A stretch of DNA of 64,000 nt. It comes from Blasia pusilla (lineage: Eukaryota; Marchantiophyta; Marchantiopsida; Blasiales). Position 1 is the first letter of the stretch. Each line of letters begins with the position of its first letter. The notes beneath the pieces were generated by a model that was given only the letters and a program-made list of their open reading frames with translations, searched no databases and was not told the origin of the DNA. This document shows, piece after piece, positions 11,300 through 22,539 of the stretch. Location: positions 36,766,001 to 36,830,000 of the forward strand of contig CM114272.1 in assembly GCA_050084515.1 (NCBI GenBank), written 5' to 3'. The position numbers were made by a program, and so were the translations under genes.

Positions 11300-12345
11300 C
11301 CTTCCAAGAGGTCGATGAGTTTGTTAAACTTAACGGACACCTTCAAGGCTTCCTTCCAGTTTTAGAGCAGCCACAAGGAAGAACCTATGAATCCTGATCC
11401 TTTGCGATGGCAAATTTAATTTAATTTAGTTATTTAATTTAGTCACTTGGTGAGAAAATGAGAGAGAGGCCACACATGGCACGAAGAATGCCGTAAAGAA
11501 CAACGAATCGGGAGTTACATTAAACTCTGAATTTTGCCGCTTCTTAGAACAATTAGAAACTAGACAGATCCAACTGCTTCCTTTAGAGAATGATCCTTCG
11601 GTCCAACCGCCTTTATGGCAGGATATATCAGGAGGAGACAAGAGAGCTATCCAGGAAAGCAGCAAAATGTCGAGGGTAAGTGCACTACCCACCAACTCAC
11701 TTTTTCGCAGTCGCTCAGACTTTCCTTTCGCCGGTTTTCTGTTGAGGATATTGTCCTCTGCCCCTATCGTCAATCATGAGATTCAGAAAAGGCCCGACTT
11801 TCGCTGTGCTTGTAGCTCATGCAAGTCCAGCAAGTCCCTTCTCGTAGCGATGTGTTACCAGGGTAAAGCGAGTTACCAGGGTAAAGTGAGTCGGAGCTCG
11901 TCCTCTCCAGTAGCTCACATTAAACCACACTCACACTTTTTCGCAGTCGCTCCCCAGACGGTGTAAGCACTTGTTTGCCATCGCGAAGGATCAAGATTCA
12001 TAGTTTCTTCCCTGTGGCTGCTCTAAAACTCGAGCTTGCGATGCCTTGAGCTTCAAGGCTTCCATTCCGCTGGAAGGAAGCCTTGCAGGTGTCCGTTACG
12101 GTTTAACAAACTCATCGACCATTCTGAGCGACTGCGAAAAAGTGTGAGTTGGTGGGTAGTGCACTTACCCTCGACATTTTGCTGCTTTCCTTTATCGCTC
12201 TCTTGTCTCCTTCTCCTGATATATCCAGCCATAAAGGCGGTTGGACCGCAGGATCAATCTCGAAAGGAAGGAGTTTCTAAGAAGCATCAAAACTCAGAGT
12301 TTAATGTAACTCCCGATTCCAGTAGCTCACTTTAAAAGTGCTTAC
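11300..12345. repeat. Rearranged inverted repeat
   Basis: Two parts of 11,310-11,725 occur again in reverse complement at 11,970-12,335. The order is not that of a simple inversion: the complement of 11,310-11,416 comes first (11,970-12,120), then that of 11,500-11,725 (12,121-12,335). A third fragment, 'cccagacggtgtaagcact' at 11,950, is inverted near 12,335. This looks like repeated template switching or nested insertion. Confidence 0.8.
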
Positions 12346-12760
12346 ACCGTCTGGGCAATCTTGTCCCCAAGTTCAGTCCGAAGGTATTTGGAGTCCGCAC
12401 ACCTTCGTCCTCCGGACCCTGAAATCTGACCGGTCTCCATTGGTTTGACACAAAGATGGGCATTGACGGCTAGGATCGACACACTTTTCTGATTGTCACC
12501 GTTTACATTCTGACACCGACTCGTGCTCAGGCTTTTCACAAATTTCTTGACATGCACCGAGCAGATTCCAAGGGGGAAATAGGTCTGACAAACTTTATTG
12601 ATATTGGTGAATCGAATGCAAACTCACGGCCCGGATTGTTCAAACACAGTAATCTCCCCCACTTCTGAATGAATCTCAATGAAACTTTCGGTTTGGTTCC
12701 TTCCAGCTCTTGTTGTAATAGGCACAGACGGTGCTGCTCATTTTCACTCAATTCAGTCAA
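12342..12760 (-). other. Unidentified open minus-strand stretch
   Basis: Two overlapping minus-strand frames are open here. One reads NEQHRLCLLQQELEGTKPKV and continues with IQKWGRLLCLNNPGREFAFD, and the other ends in CADSKYLRTELGDKIAQTV. The composition looks protein-like, but I recognise no family. It is present in duplication copy B and absent from copy A, so it was either inserted in B or lost from A. Confidence 0.25.
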
Positions 12761-13521
12761 TTGGACTGACCTAAAAGCTTCAGGTAGATATCTTGGTTTA
12801 TGAAGGCAGATGCCTTGAATAAATGGAATCAGACGTCCCGGTGTACTGCCGCCTCATTATTTTCTTGCGGAAAGATTGCTCGCTTCCTCCTAGATCTACA
12901 CGAGTCTTAAGGCGAAAATCTGCTTGTCAAAGCGAGACTCTGCGACGGATCTTGTCCAACGAAAAAGCTCGCAGCATCAGTTCTTCATTTTGGATTATAT
13001 AAGAGCGATTTCTTGGTACACATGGGGGACGGTTGCAGAAGTCGAGCAGGACGGGTAAGCACAAGGAAAGGCAGGTCATGGATGCAAAATTAGTCTAGCG
13101 CGTGGCAAAAAGCTCCTACAACGGCTTCTCTCAACTTTGAGACATTCCGATCCAAAATTGATATCTACAGACTCCAGAGCTAACCTGACCCTCGTTATCC
13201 AAAATTGTTATCTACAGACTACAGAGCTAGAGCAATCTCTGGCACAAGAACGACGATGAAACTCAAACAGATGATGCCACACTATGACCGAGTAATGTGG
13301 AGGAACTGAACTGAGTGCCTCCTACTCTTGTGGAGGACAATTCTAGGAGAAGTGTCAGCAAACTACTGATGCAACCTGGAATTGCAACATGATTCTTGGA
13401 TCACAAAAACGTCCTGAATGACATGGAAGGCCTAGACACGGACCCAAGTCCAAATGACAAATCCAAAACAAGCACAACTTGCTTCTTGATAGCGGTGTCA
13501 CCTCCCGTCCAAATCATCCAT

Positions 13522-13790
13522 GGCTTTCTTGACACCTGCTACAAAGTCGTGGACTATAGCTCCACTCTCACGAACTGTTTTCCTTGTACACAACCGGCAC
13601 ATGTAAGTGATCCCCGTTATCTCTCTGCACCTTACCCGCGTCGTCTCTCTTCCAAAGCATCAACAACTTTCTTGACACCGTCTATAAAGTCGTCGACTAT
13701 AGCTCCAATCTCACCAACTGTTTCCCTGTTGACAACAGATGCATGTAAGTGATCTTCATGATCCCTTGATGACCTCTGCACCAGCCCCAG
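13522..13790. repeat. Tandem ~148-bp duplication
   Basis: 'tttcttgacacc' through 'gtaagtgatc' occurs at 13,522-13,630 and again at 13,670-13,790. On the minus strand both units can be read as similar short peptides (ESGAIVHDFVAGVKKAMDDL and EIGAIVDDFIDGVKKVVDAL), which hints at a duplicated exon of an unknown gene. A more decayed single unit is at 2,290-2,380. Confidence 0.6.
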
Positions 13791-14208
13791 ACAATCAAGG
13801 AAAATTCAAAAGCAGAACCACACACACAAGCTGCCCATTGTCTACAAATGCTGCTCACAAGTTAGATTGTCCATGTATTCATGGAACAGCTTATTGATGC
13901 AGTTCAGAGAAGTACAAGGGCCTGAAAGCGGATTAATGAACTCTGAAAAATGTTCAGAGCAAAGATCACAGATTCTATCTCCTTGAAAGCATCAGACAAG
14001 ATGATGTTTTGGGCCACAAGTACAAAACAAATGCCAAAGCTCATCACAGAAGCTGTGGGGAGGAAGTGGAAACTTCATAATGACCACCACGGCTCAATCT
14101 TCATCTCACGCTGGTCATTGTGAGTTTCAAAAAGAGATTATCTGGGTCGAGCTTAAGAAACTAGAAGCTTCTCAGGGAGCAAGTTTTCAGTGGTGTACGA
14201 AGACATAC

Positions 14209-15471
14209 CCACTACTCTTGCTTTTGCGTTGTGATATCTTTCCAATGTTGCTATATCGATCTGTCCGGTCAGAAGCTCGCCCCCTCCCTAGTCCATACCC
14301 AAATCCAATTCCCACACCACAGCCTGCACCAAAGCCAGCTCCGAATTGCATCCCTGGAAATCCCATCCCAATGCCTGCGCCTGCAAGCAAATGACATGAA
14401 ACCAGATTTGTTCAGCCAGGTTCTTCCAAAAGCTCAAAATATGCGACATCCACCAACGAATTCCAACAGAAAGAGGCAAATTTACACTTCATACACGCGG
14501 ACAGAGAGGAGATCCTGAGAATCCATATCTTCGGATTTCACTGCTATCTCTCCAATGCTTTTGCTGATGCTCAGGTACCAGAAGGGAGGATATGGCGTCC
14601 TCTATCATGGGCTTTCCTGGTAGTCCGTCGTAGTTAAGCTGACTTCCTCGAGTGCAGTAACCTTTCGTGGGTAGTTTGAATCTCGAATTAAAATAAATCA
14701 GCCAACCCCTGAACGCGTTTTCACTTGCCGCAATTATCTTGACGATAGGGTGGATAAGTTGGTTGGGTATGTAAGGGCACTTCGAATTTCAAACACCAGC
14801 CAGAAAACTTCAATTCTGGAGTCATAGCTCGTCCCATTCCCAGACCCAGAACACGAAATGCATGGTACAAAAGCTAAAATAAACCCTGGCTACTAATAGC
14901 TCTGTTTTAGGCATCCCCAGAAGATATCAGTCCGTATGATTCCTACTTGAAAATGGAAAGGAATTTCTCCAGAATGAGTCATTGGGGGAGAACGGTTGGC
15001 AATCACCGCACCAAAATTCCCTTCCGCAGAAATTATCTTTCGATCTTCAACTACCATTGTCATCCGCAGCTTTCGGCTTCGCGCAATTTCCAGTTAACAT
15101 TAACGAATCGGCGTCCGGTAATTGAATCTTTCTCCTGAAAATCGCCTGAATTCTGAAACCTCAGCATTTCTAGACTAAAATCTCACTCGGTATTCCTGCG
15201 CTAAATTTAAAGCTCGACGATTCCAAGCCTCCTAATGTTCGGCTCCACCAATCTGTCGCGCAAATTTTCGTCTTTTCATTTCATTCGTGCAGCAATGTAC
15301 GGCATCTAACCACACAGAGAGAGAGAGAGAGAGAGAACCTCCAACGATGCCAGCACCGACACCAAAGCCACAACCGATCCCATATCCAAAGGCGGGACCT
15401 AATTTGCCCCAATCAGTGGACTCAATTTTCGGCAATCTCCACAGGAACCCAGCTTTGTCGTCGCCCTTCAT
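14209..15471 (-). CDS. Small glycine-rich (glycine-zipper) protein, at least two exons
   Basis: Exon 1 (15,339-15,471) begins MKGDDKAGFLWRLPKIES and continues GKLGPAFGYGIGCGFGVGAG. Its donor GT is at 15,337-15,338. Exon 2 (14,209-14,380) follows the acceptor TTGCTTGCAG and reads GIGMGFPGMQFGAGFGAGCG and then VGIGFGYGLGRG...RYSNIGK, ending at a probable donor (GTATGT). The exon phases join cleanly (1 nt + 2 nt). A third exon or short tail past 14,209 is likely but not located. Repeated GxGxGxG spacing suggests glycine-packed membrane helices. Plant glycine-rich envelope proteins such as TGD5 have this style, but I cannot assign the family. The ATG at 15,471 is the first in frame. A (GA)n tract sits directly after the exon 1 donor. 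An inverted, decayed copy lies at 3,205-4,010. Confidence 0.6.
15316..15336. repeat. (GA)n microsatellite
   Basis: About ten GA units directly inside the intron after exon 1 of the glycine-rich gene. Confidence 0.9.
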
Positions 15472-15778
15472 CCTCGTACTAATCGATTCCGCAATCTCCC
15501 AAACCCTCAGACGTCACTTTCTCCTCGCACCTTCTCCGGCCGACATCGCCCGTTCGCACCCGCCCTCAACTCATCTTCACGAACGTGAGTGCCGGGCGAC
15601 TCCCATTCCACTCACCAGAAAACAAACGTCCTTCCGCGCCTACTTGACCGCAAGTATATGGCTGACAACCTTAACAGCCCAGGCACAACGACCCAATTAT
15701 CAGGAGCTAATAGGGCCACTCATTTCCTCCGGACGGAGGAAATTCCCGCGTAGTAACATGAGAGGACTTTATTGAAAT

Positions 15779-15810
15779 CGTCCGAAAGAGAAAAAAATCT
15801 CTTTCGGACG
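15779..15810. repeat. Perfect 13-bp hairpin with A6 loop
   Basis: CGTCCGAAAGAGA (15,779-15,791), six A, then the exact reverse complement (15,798-15,810). Its role is unknown. It lies about 300 bp upstream of the glycine-rich gene. Confidence 0.9.
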
Positions 15811-16063
15811 TCCCTAAAAACGGGAGCCGTGTGTAGGTACCCGTTTCTTCAAACGGGCATTGCCACGACTCCCGGGGGCCTCCCAACTCCGGCAGTGAGT
15901 GGCCCATAGCCCCTCCCCCTCTCTTTTCCTCCAATACTCTCCGAAACAGACGCAACCAAACCCTCGACTGCCGAGGTGGCCTCCCGCCTTCACGACACCG
16001 AGCTCCGTGGCTTCCCAACTCCACGCAGCCCCGCAAATCGTCTGCAACAAGACGGCACACATG

Positions 16064-16181
16064 ATCTTTATCCATCCCGTCCGGGACAGCGCGACGAATA
16101 CCGTGCACACCCGCAAGTGGCAATCTTTATCCATCCCTTCCGGGACCGCGCGACGGATCCCGTGCAAACCCGCAGTAGGCA
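16064..16181. repeat. Tandem 59-bp repeat, two units
   Basis: 'atctttatccatccc.tccggga' through 'acccgca' is repeated head to tail starting at 16,064 and 16,123, with about eight differences. Confidence 0.9.
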
Positions 16182-16875
16182 CTCGCAAATGGTCCCCGAT
16201 GTTTTTTCACCCAAAATGGGAGAGTGCCCTTATACCGTTGCCTTCCCTATGTAATGAAATGAATCCCTCATAGCACCGCCTAGTTCATTTCATTCCATTT
16301 CTAGACCGTTAGTGGGGTCATGCCTTCATGTGTCCATGGGATCACTTCTAAGCTTCACATAGTGTTCACATAGTGTCCCGTGAAGGTACTCGGAAACATT
16401 CTTGAGCTTTCACCCGAAAAGTTTTCTATATGGGAGAGCATATAAAAAAGTTGGGTCAGTTCTTCCTCCTTGACAATGTTATCTGCTCCAGTGCACAACA
16501 GATCCCTCGAAGCTTCGATGGAGTGCCTAAACCCAACTCTCCAAGCGTTGTGTGGTGAAGCGCCATGACCTTCAAGCAGAGGGGCTTGCCGAAATCGAAC
16601 CCTCGAAGCGTCGAGTGTTGGATCGTTGTTACCTTCAAGCGAAGGGGTCAATGTAACCAACTTGGCCAGCGGAGGAGGTAACCTCACTTGCAGGGAGGAA
16701 GAGCACTTGAAATCGTGAAATGAAAAAGGGAAATGAGCGAAATCTCAACCTTTTATACTTTTCGAGCCGTTGAGCTGACTGTTGGGTCATTGGAACTGTT
16801 GTACCGACAGCGACGTCGGCCGTTATGGAACTTTGCACGTAGGAAACGTGCAACCCATCCCCCTTGTCAGACATA
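16182..16875. other. No recognisable gene; small hairpins
   Basis: Open minus-strand frames at 16,355-16,687 match nothing I know. Short self-complementary strings occur (for example 'ctcgaagcgtcgag' near 16,600 and TTGCACGT...ACGTGCAA at 16,833-16,853). The latter resembles a degenerate start of the palindrome array that follows. Confidence 0.4.
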
Positions 16876-17165
16876 CAACCCGTCGGAGACCGACGGGTTG
16901 CACGCTTTCCTAGTCTCGGGGTAACAAGGCGAGGTACCCGAGAAACCCGTCGGAGACCGACGGGTTGCACGCTTCCCTAGTCTCGGGGTAACAAGGCGAG
17001 ATACCCGAGAAACCTGTCGGAGACCGACGGGTTGCACGCTTCCCTCGTCCTCGGGTAACAAGGCAGGGTACTTGGGCAACCCGTTGCAAACCGACCGGTT
17101 GCTTGCTTCCCTCGTCCGGGGGTGACAAAGCATGGTCCCCAAGCAACCCGTCGACCTCCGATGAA
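16876..17165. repeat. 67-bp tandem array built on a 25-bp palindrome (array 1)
   Basis: Units begin at 16,877, 16,944, 17,011, 17,078 and 17,145, exactly 67 bp apart. In the first two units the core is CAACCCGTCGG or a one-base variant, AGA, then CCGACGGGTTG, an 11-bp inverted repeat. The later units are progressively altered. The rest of each unit is similar from copy to copy ('cacgcttccctagtctcgg...gtaacaaggcgag'). Because 67 is not a multiple of three, apparent open frames through it are not genes. Confidence 0.95.
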
Positions 17166-17224
17166 TTAAAAGGTCTACCATGGGATGGACAGTTCCCACC
17201 ATACGGCGAAATTGCGGCACAATC

Positions 17225-17560
17225 TCCGACAAACTCGTCTGTCCCTCACGGTTTGCACGGTTCACTAGACAAGAGAAATCGACGCGAGATCCCCCTGCAA
17301 CTCGGTTACCTCCAAAAGGGAAAGGAAGGTGAGATACCTTTTCAACCCGTCGCAATCCAACGGGTTGCCGTAGGAAATCCATGCGAGCTCTCGTGGATCC
17401 CGACTCCAATCAGACAGGTCACATAGGTAGGAGGTACGGACTCACAACTACGTTCAACCCAATGGACTCCGACGGGTTGCAAGTTGCACTCGGACTCTGA
17501 CAGAAGATGGTACTCCGTGGCTTTGCAACCCACGTGTCTGAGTCCAAAGATTTGCAACAA
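17225..17560. repeat. Dispersed degenerate palindromes downstream of array 1
   Basis: Further copies of the CAACCCGTCGG / CCGACGGGTTG core occur near 17,345-17,370 and 17,454-17,480, with weaker ones at 17,228-17,258 and 17,524. They lead up to the transposase-like gene. Confidence 0.7.
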
Positions 17561-19742
17561 GATTGAATCCATTGCGTCAGACAATCTCACCTACCAAACA
17601 ACATCTTACCAGTCAAATTCTATCAGGAGAATAACGGTCACTATTCATTATAAATTAAACATTCTCATTCTCATTTCCATTCTTATTCTTATTCTTATTC
17701 TCATTCTCCACCCGGTGGAATCATCTGGGAATGGATAATTATGTAAAACTCACTTATGGCATTCATCTAGCGGCCCTTCCTCAATCAAAAATAATTCGAT
17801 CGCAAGCTCGTGAGTCTTACATACGAGTGGAGGAACATTTCCTCTCACCTCAATTTCTTCCCCAAATTGGAAAAATCTTTGTTTCCAAGGATGTTAGGGT
17901 GGACGGTACGGAGGACGTTGTAGGTGAGACAGTCCAGCCAATGATAACAGACTGTAAAGTGTGGAATCTCCTACCTCTAAAAAATGATCAATATAGAGTT
18001 ATGGCTTGCCTCTGAATTCCTCTGTTTCCCAAGTAGACGGTCCGGAATTTCCTAGTGCACTCAGCTCTAAATTTGCCACTCCCAACTCTGTAGATCTGGC
18101 ATCGATTCCAACTGCACACGTTCGTAAAAATATTATACTTCCTGAAGACATTCAAAATGTCGTCAACCTCAATGGATCTATCGGACACCAACTGGGCCCT
18201 GTGTCTGCCTACTCATTCCTCTTGCAAGTATCAGGCAATAGTTTACTGTCATCTTTGCCCTTTAAAATGTTCAAGCATATTCTTGTCGACGAGCTGCCGC
18301 CCACATACACTGTTAATTGCATTTTTGAGCTGCCTCCACTTGGTGGTCCTACTCAAGAGAAAGATGGAGGATGCTTGAAGGGTGTGGAGAGAAAGTCTGA
18401 TTGTCATCAATGGTGCAAGCTTCAATGGACTAGTGCTTCAATTCCAGATGGTCCTTGGATTGTTTCTCCAGGGTTGCCAATGCGTTGGAGCCCTGGAGTG
18501 TAGAAGTCTAGGCTGCCCGTATCTAGAGAGCAATTGGCGAGTCAATACGTTGCAATTCCCCCGAAAGAATGTAGAAACTCCATATGAGGTCGGTGCGACC
18601 ATACCGCCCGGAGGCCATCGATGTCCTCATTTTTAGGCATCCCCCTTCCGCGTTGGAGCGTATCTTGCATACATATTTTTCATTGTGTGCGACTTCACTT
18701 CTAAGACCGAGTACACCAGGCTGGCAATTCATGTTGGCTCCCACATTCATCCTGTTACCGGTGCAATTCAGAGACACATTAAGGAGGATGTGGTAAAGGA
18801 AGTGGCCGAGGTATATAGAAACTCTCCGGAATCAAATCCCGGAGTGATCAAGTTAACAACAACATCAAAAATTTATGAACAACTGCTTGGAATCCCTGGG
18901 CAAGGCAAGATCACGGCTGCTGAGGAGAAACAACTCTGGGAAAATCTTGCATTTCTCGCTGATCCGGAATGCTTCCGGAACTTGCTACGTCAAATACGGG
19001 TACTTGATGGAAAGATGGCCGAAATGGATGTCATTTCCATAATCAAGGCCAACTCCAGATTTCCATCTATTCAGAGATGGCAGTTCATGGGCCAGGAAGG
19101 CGAAGGATCTAGGGCTTATGTCTTCAAAATGTCAACTATAGGGCCGTCGTGTGGCCTCGATCTTATAGATCGAATGAGGGAAGGGGAAGATCTCTACGGC
19201 AGTTGAGTAAGCTTTGATATTTGCTACAGAGTGCTGAATGGATGGTTGACCATGGGTGCTCACATTTACGACCATGTGGAGAAGGGACTCAAAACTATAT
19301 TTGTCTGTGAGGTAAAAGCAGAAGACGTTGGCAGTTTGAAGATGTGTTGGTTACTCTTATTGGAGGTGGTAAAGGAAAAAAAAAGGCCACCTCCGGAAAT
19401 TTATGGATTCATGGCGGACAATGCACAACCTGGATGGATTGCTATAAGGGAAGTGTTTTGGGGTGGAGAGGTTCAACCAAAGAGGGAAAGGTCAGATGTT
19501 TTCCATTGGCAACAGTTTGTGACCCGGAACACCAAATCTTGCATCAAGAAGAATAAGTGAACAGAGCATGTCACTCTACTCCAACGTTGCAAGGACAGAA
19601 AAACCTTGAAACAGGCCATGGAGTGCCAAGAAGAACTTCATGGGTGGTGGATGAAGCATGCGATTGAGGGGAAGTACAAAGAGTTGTGCTCTTGTCTTAA
19701 TTGGTGGATTGTACGAATGAGACAATGGGAAAACTTCATGCG

Positions 19743-20790
19743 GTAGGTGAGTTCAGTATTTTGTCCTTTCGAGCTCATGCTGAGAATTTTTTGAAAAGTT
19801 GTAGCTCAAGTTGAGAAGCGTGGGAAATATAGGGATTTCAAACCGCAGAAACCAAGCAACCTGTCGGATGCGATTGGTTGCCTGAGTGTGCAACCCATCG
19901 GAAACCGACACGCTGCGTCAAGAATTTTTGTGCAACCCGTCGGAACTCAACTAGTTGCGTGAGTGTCATATCCGTCGGAGCACAACAGGATGCATGAGGA
20001 ATGTTTGTGCAACCCTTCGGAACCCGACTAATTACATGAGTGTGTAACCCGTCAGATCCCAACGGGTTGCAAGTTGCATGTATACAAGGCCTACAAATAG
20101 TTCGACCCGGATGGATTGCAAGCCGCAAAGCTGCGAGTTAACTCGGTCTGCAACCCATTGGATTCCAACAAGTTGTGTCTATCTGCAACTTGTCAAATTC
20201 TGACTAGTTGCCTTTGTCTCCGACTCCTCGCATTCAGACAGTTTGCGGCTGTCTCCAACTCCTCGCATCCAGATACGTTGCATGAGTGCAAGTTAACTGG
20301 AACCCGTGGAATTCCGACAAGTTGCAAAGCTTCGTGTGTGGACACTTCTTGCAAGCCAACGGAATCCGACAGGTTGCACAAGGATTTTCGAGACCGGACG
20401 GGCCTGCTTCTCATAACTAGTCCGATTCCGATGGATTACACTAGCAGGTTCTTGGGTGTTGGGTTGCTGTAAGAGGTTCTTGGGAAATTCTAGGGATGTC
20501 ACCGACTTGCAACCCGTTTCAAGTGGGAGGCTGGAAAATCCATGTGCAACCTGTCTGATTCCGATGACTTGCACTTGGATCTTCCAGCCCGGAGTGGCCA
20601 AAGTTACTTGCAACCCGTGTGAATCCGATGGGTTGCACTAGGTGGTTCCTGGGTGTTGCAACACATCGAAAACCGACGGGTTGCATAGTCATTCATGGGA
20701 TGCCTCTGACTTGCAACCCGTGTGGTTCGGATAGGTTGCTTTTTTCTTTGCTCATAGAGCTATTTTCGTTCCCTTCCATTGCCGTCGTTG
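19743..20790 (+). other. Probable intron holding palindrome array 2
   Basis: Coding similarity breaks after QWENFM at a GTAGGTGAG donor-like sequence (19,743) and resumes after a 'gttgtag' acceptor-like site near 20,790. The intervening kilobase is mostly repeats. Confidence 0.5.
19856..20745. repeat. Array 2: about 17-20 degenerate copies of the same palindrome
   Basis: The motif CAACCCGTCGGA-(N)-TCCGACGGGTTG recurs with variable spacers of about 20-50 bp. Clear copies lie near 19,857, 19,889, 19,931, 20,046, 20,151, 20,300, 20,356, 20,545, 20,608, 20,656 and 20,710. Unlike array 1 there is no fixed period. The core is the same as at 16,876-17,165, and I did not notice it elsewhere in the window. 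Confidence 0.9.
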
Positions 20791-22015
20791 TAGGGATTGA
20801 ACATTCATGAAAATGCCCTCTACCCCAACACAAGTGGAGCAGAAAGTGTTCATTCCTCCTGGAGGTCGTCACAAGCATGCCAAAGAATTTCACTTGTGGA
20901 GGCATGCCAACAATACCAGGCAAGAGCAATGCTACAGTCTGCAGCATCCCATATCTTCCTCACAAAAGGCATAACTAAAGGAAAGCGGCCTTCGATTTAT
21001 GAGCTCTATGCCAGGGCGGCTGTGAGATCTGGTGATGAGAAACTCTATGTGGAAGCCTTCAATCGGTGTCCAATTAGTAGATATCCACATTGGTGGGGAT
21101 ATTCGTGGGCGTGTTTCAAGACGTCCCATACAGATGGTGGTAGAGCAGTCCGAGTGAGACTTGTGGAGACCAGATAAGTATCTTGACTTCAGGTAAGTGA
21201 AGAGGCAGCATTGAGGAACAAAACTTGTGATTGATTTGGATGAAGAAATTACGCCGCCCAGGTTTTCGGAGGCCCCAGATTGCTCCCAAATCTGAGTAGA
21301 ATTAAATTCTCCAAAATCAGTGAATGTTTTATTTCAAAAGCCCTCCGTTGTTGGAAGTTCGCAACATCAAGTCTCTAGGGTAGTTCAATAGTAGGGGATT
21401 CCGGTCATTGAAGTGGATTGCAACCTCAAAAGGTGGCATATGTCTCGGAGCAACCCTGGATGTGGATCCACTTGCAGAGAAGGATCTGATGGCATTAGGA
21501 GAGCATGCGGCATTCTCCTAAATAAGAACTATACAAAGACTAGACGACCATTGCTTGGATTCTAGGGACTCAAAACCTTTGAGCGTTTCACGAGGACCGA
21601 GGATCAATTGAAGTTTTTCTTCTGCCCAAATGAATCCTGCGCTTTCCGAAAGTCTTATCCGGCTGCCATTGGAGCTCAAGGGAATACCCCCAAGATTTGG
21701 CCCATTGCCGCAGGTACGAATTGTACTCAGGACGAAGTGGAAAATCTTACAAGTGTCGATTTCAGACTCGTAGACGGAGGGAGTTTGGAGCATATTCGCA
21801 TTACAAAGACCTTTGCATTTTGTATTCAACCCAAGATTGATGTCAACATGTACCCAGAGAAGGTGGATGCATATGATCTCAATCCACTATTTCTATTTGA
21901 GTCTAGAAATGGGATGAAGAGAAACAGAATGTGTAGGCCAACCGTGGAGAGAGCAAAGCGAATCGCATCAGCTCGGGAGGAAAACATGGAAATCATCGCC
22001 ACAAAAGATGTTTAG

Positions 22016-22539
22016 AGTGGCAATGGAATAAGAAGGATGTATTGGATCAAGAACAACAGTGTAAATTCAAGTGTCACAGGGATGTATGTGCTGCACATCT
22101 GTTGTTTTCCCACATGTTCCTATGATGACTTTGTCCAAAGAGAGACAAGTGGGAAAAGGTATTTCCCTTGTAAGTATATGTACTATGTATTGCTTGTAGT
22201 TTTAAGAGAGTCGGAGGTAGGAGTAGGAATCCACCAACCAGTTTTGTCTCTCAAAGAAGTGCGAAGTATTTTAAACAAACCACTTTGAGGATGCAAACGG
22301 GTTTAGACGAGTTGCCAAAATGTGGAAGAGGAAAAAAAAAAAATTGTGGGAGTGCCTAAGCACTGAGAACAAAAGTGCAAAAAAATTCACACAAAAAGTT
22401 TCCTCTCTTCAACCCAACGGAAACTCTCTTCAAATCATAAGAAACTCTCTTAAAAAAAAGTATGTCTTTGGGTTGAAGGTAATTTCCTCTCTCCTCTCTT
22501 CCTCTCTTCCTCTTACCGCGCCTCTACTTCACATGTGCA
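22016..22539. other. No gene seen; short inverted repeat
   Basis: A 'CTTCAACCCAA' / 'TTGGGTTGAAG' pair lies near 22,410 and 22,470 in pyrimidine-rich sequence, just before the truncated end of gypsy element 1. Confidence 0.4.

Larger units (their letters stand above)
10336..13970. repeat. Segmental duplication, copy B (partner 1-2,600)
   Basis: Collinear with 1-2,600 except for about 1 kb of extra material at 11.7-12.8 kb, consisting of inverted pieces of the same block plus an unrelated stretch at 12,342-12,780. Confidence 0.85.
17731..22015 (+). pseudogene. Transposase-like gene (MULE-type resemblance), decayed
   Basis: One plus-strand frame runs from 18,382 to 19,743, broken by TAG at 18,634-18,636, TGA at 19,204-19,206 and TGA at 19,558-19,560. 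It reads CQCVGALECRSLGCPYLE, then RLAIHVGSHIHPVTG, FKMSTIGPSCGLDLIDRM, LTMGAHIYDHV, YGFMADNAQPGWIAIREV, RERSDVFHWQQFVT and WWIVRMRQWENFM. After a probable intron (19,743-20,790) it resumes with YPNTSGAESVHSSW (20,830-20,870). A last segment at 21,608-22,015 reads LKFFFCPNESCAF. The order Cys-rich finger, 'FMAD.A..gW.AvR', 'FHW' and 'AESVHsSW' resembles transposase-like proteins I recall from mosses, related to Mutator-type transposases. 17,731-18,503 may be its N-terminal region, with a frame change. The family name is tentative. The in-frame stops make it a pseudogene. Confidence 0.6.

Noticed and set aside
15707-16273. Open frames of 120-140 codons on both strands near the glycine-rich gene
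   Set aside because: High-GC sequence with a 59-bp tandem repeat. No family resemblance, and strongly overlapping frames on both strands.
16867-17409. 180-codon minus-strand open frame with repeated QPVGLRRVS.VPRLVTPR
   Set aside because: It is the translation of the 67-bp palindrome array. The unit length shifts the frame each time, and the same peptide appears in several frames, so it is repeat DNA and not a gene.
19207-19231. A 25-27-base intron (gtaagc...ctacag) removing the TGA at 19,204
   Set aside because: Too short for a plant intron, and the intervening codons align in frame with the expected family pattern, so a nonsense change is simpler.
16876-20745. Palindromic repeat arrays as a CRISPR-like locus
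   Set aside because: The DNA is eukaryotic. Array 1 spacers are themselves repeated and not unique, array 2 spacing is irregular, and there are no cas genes.
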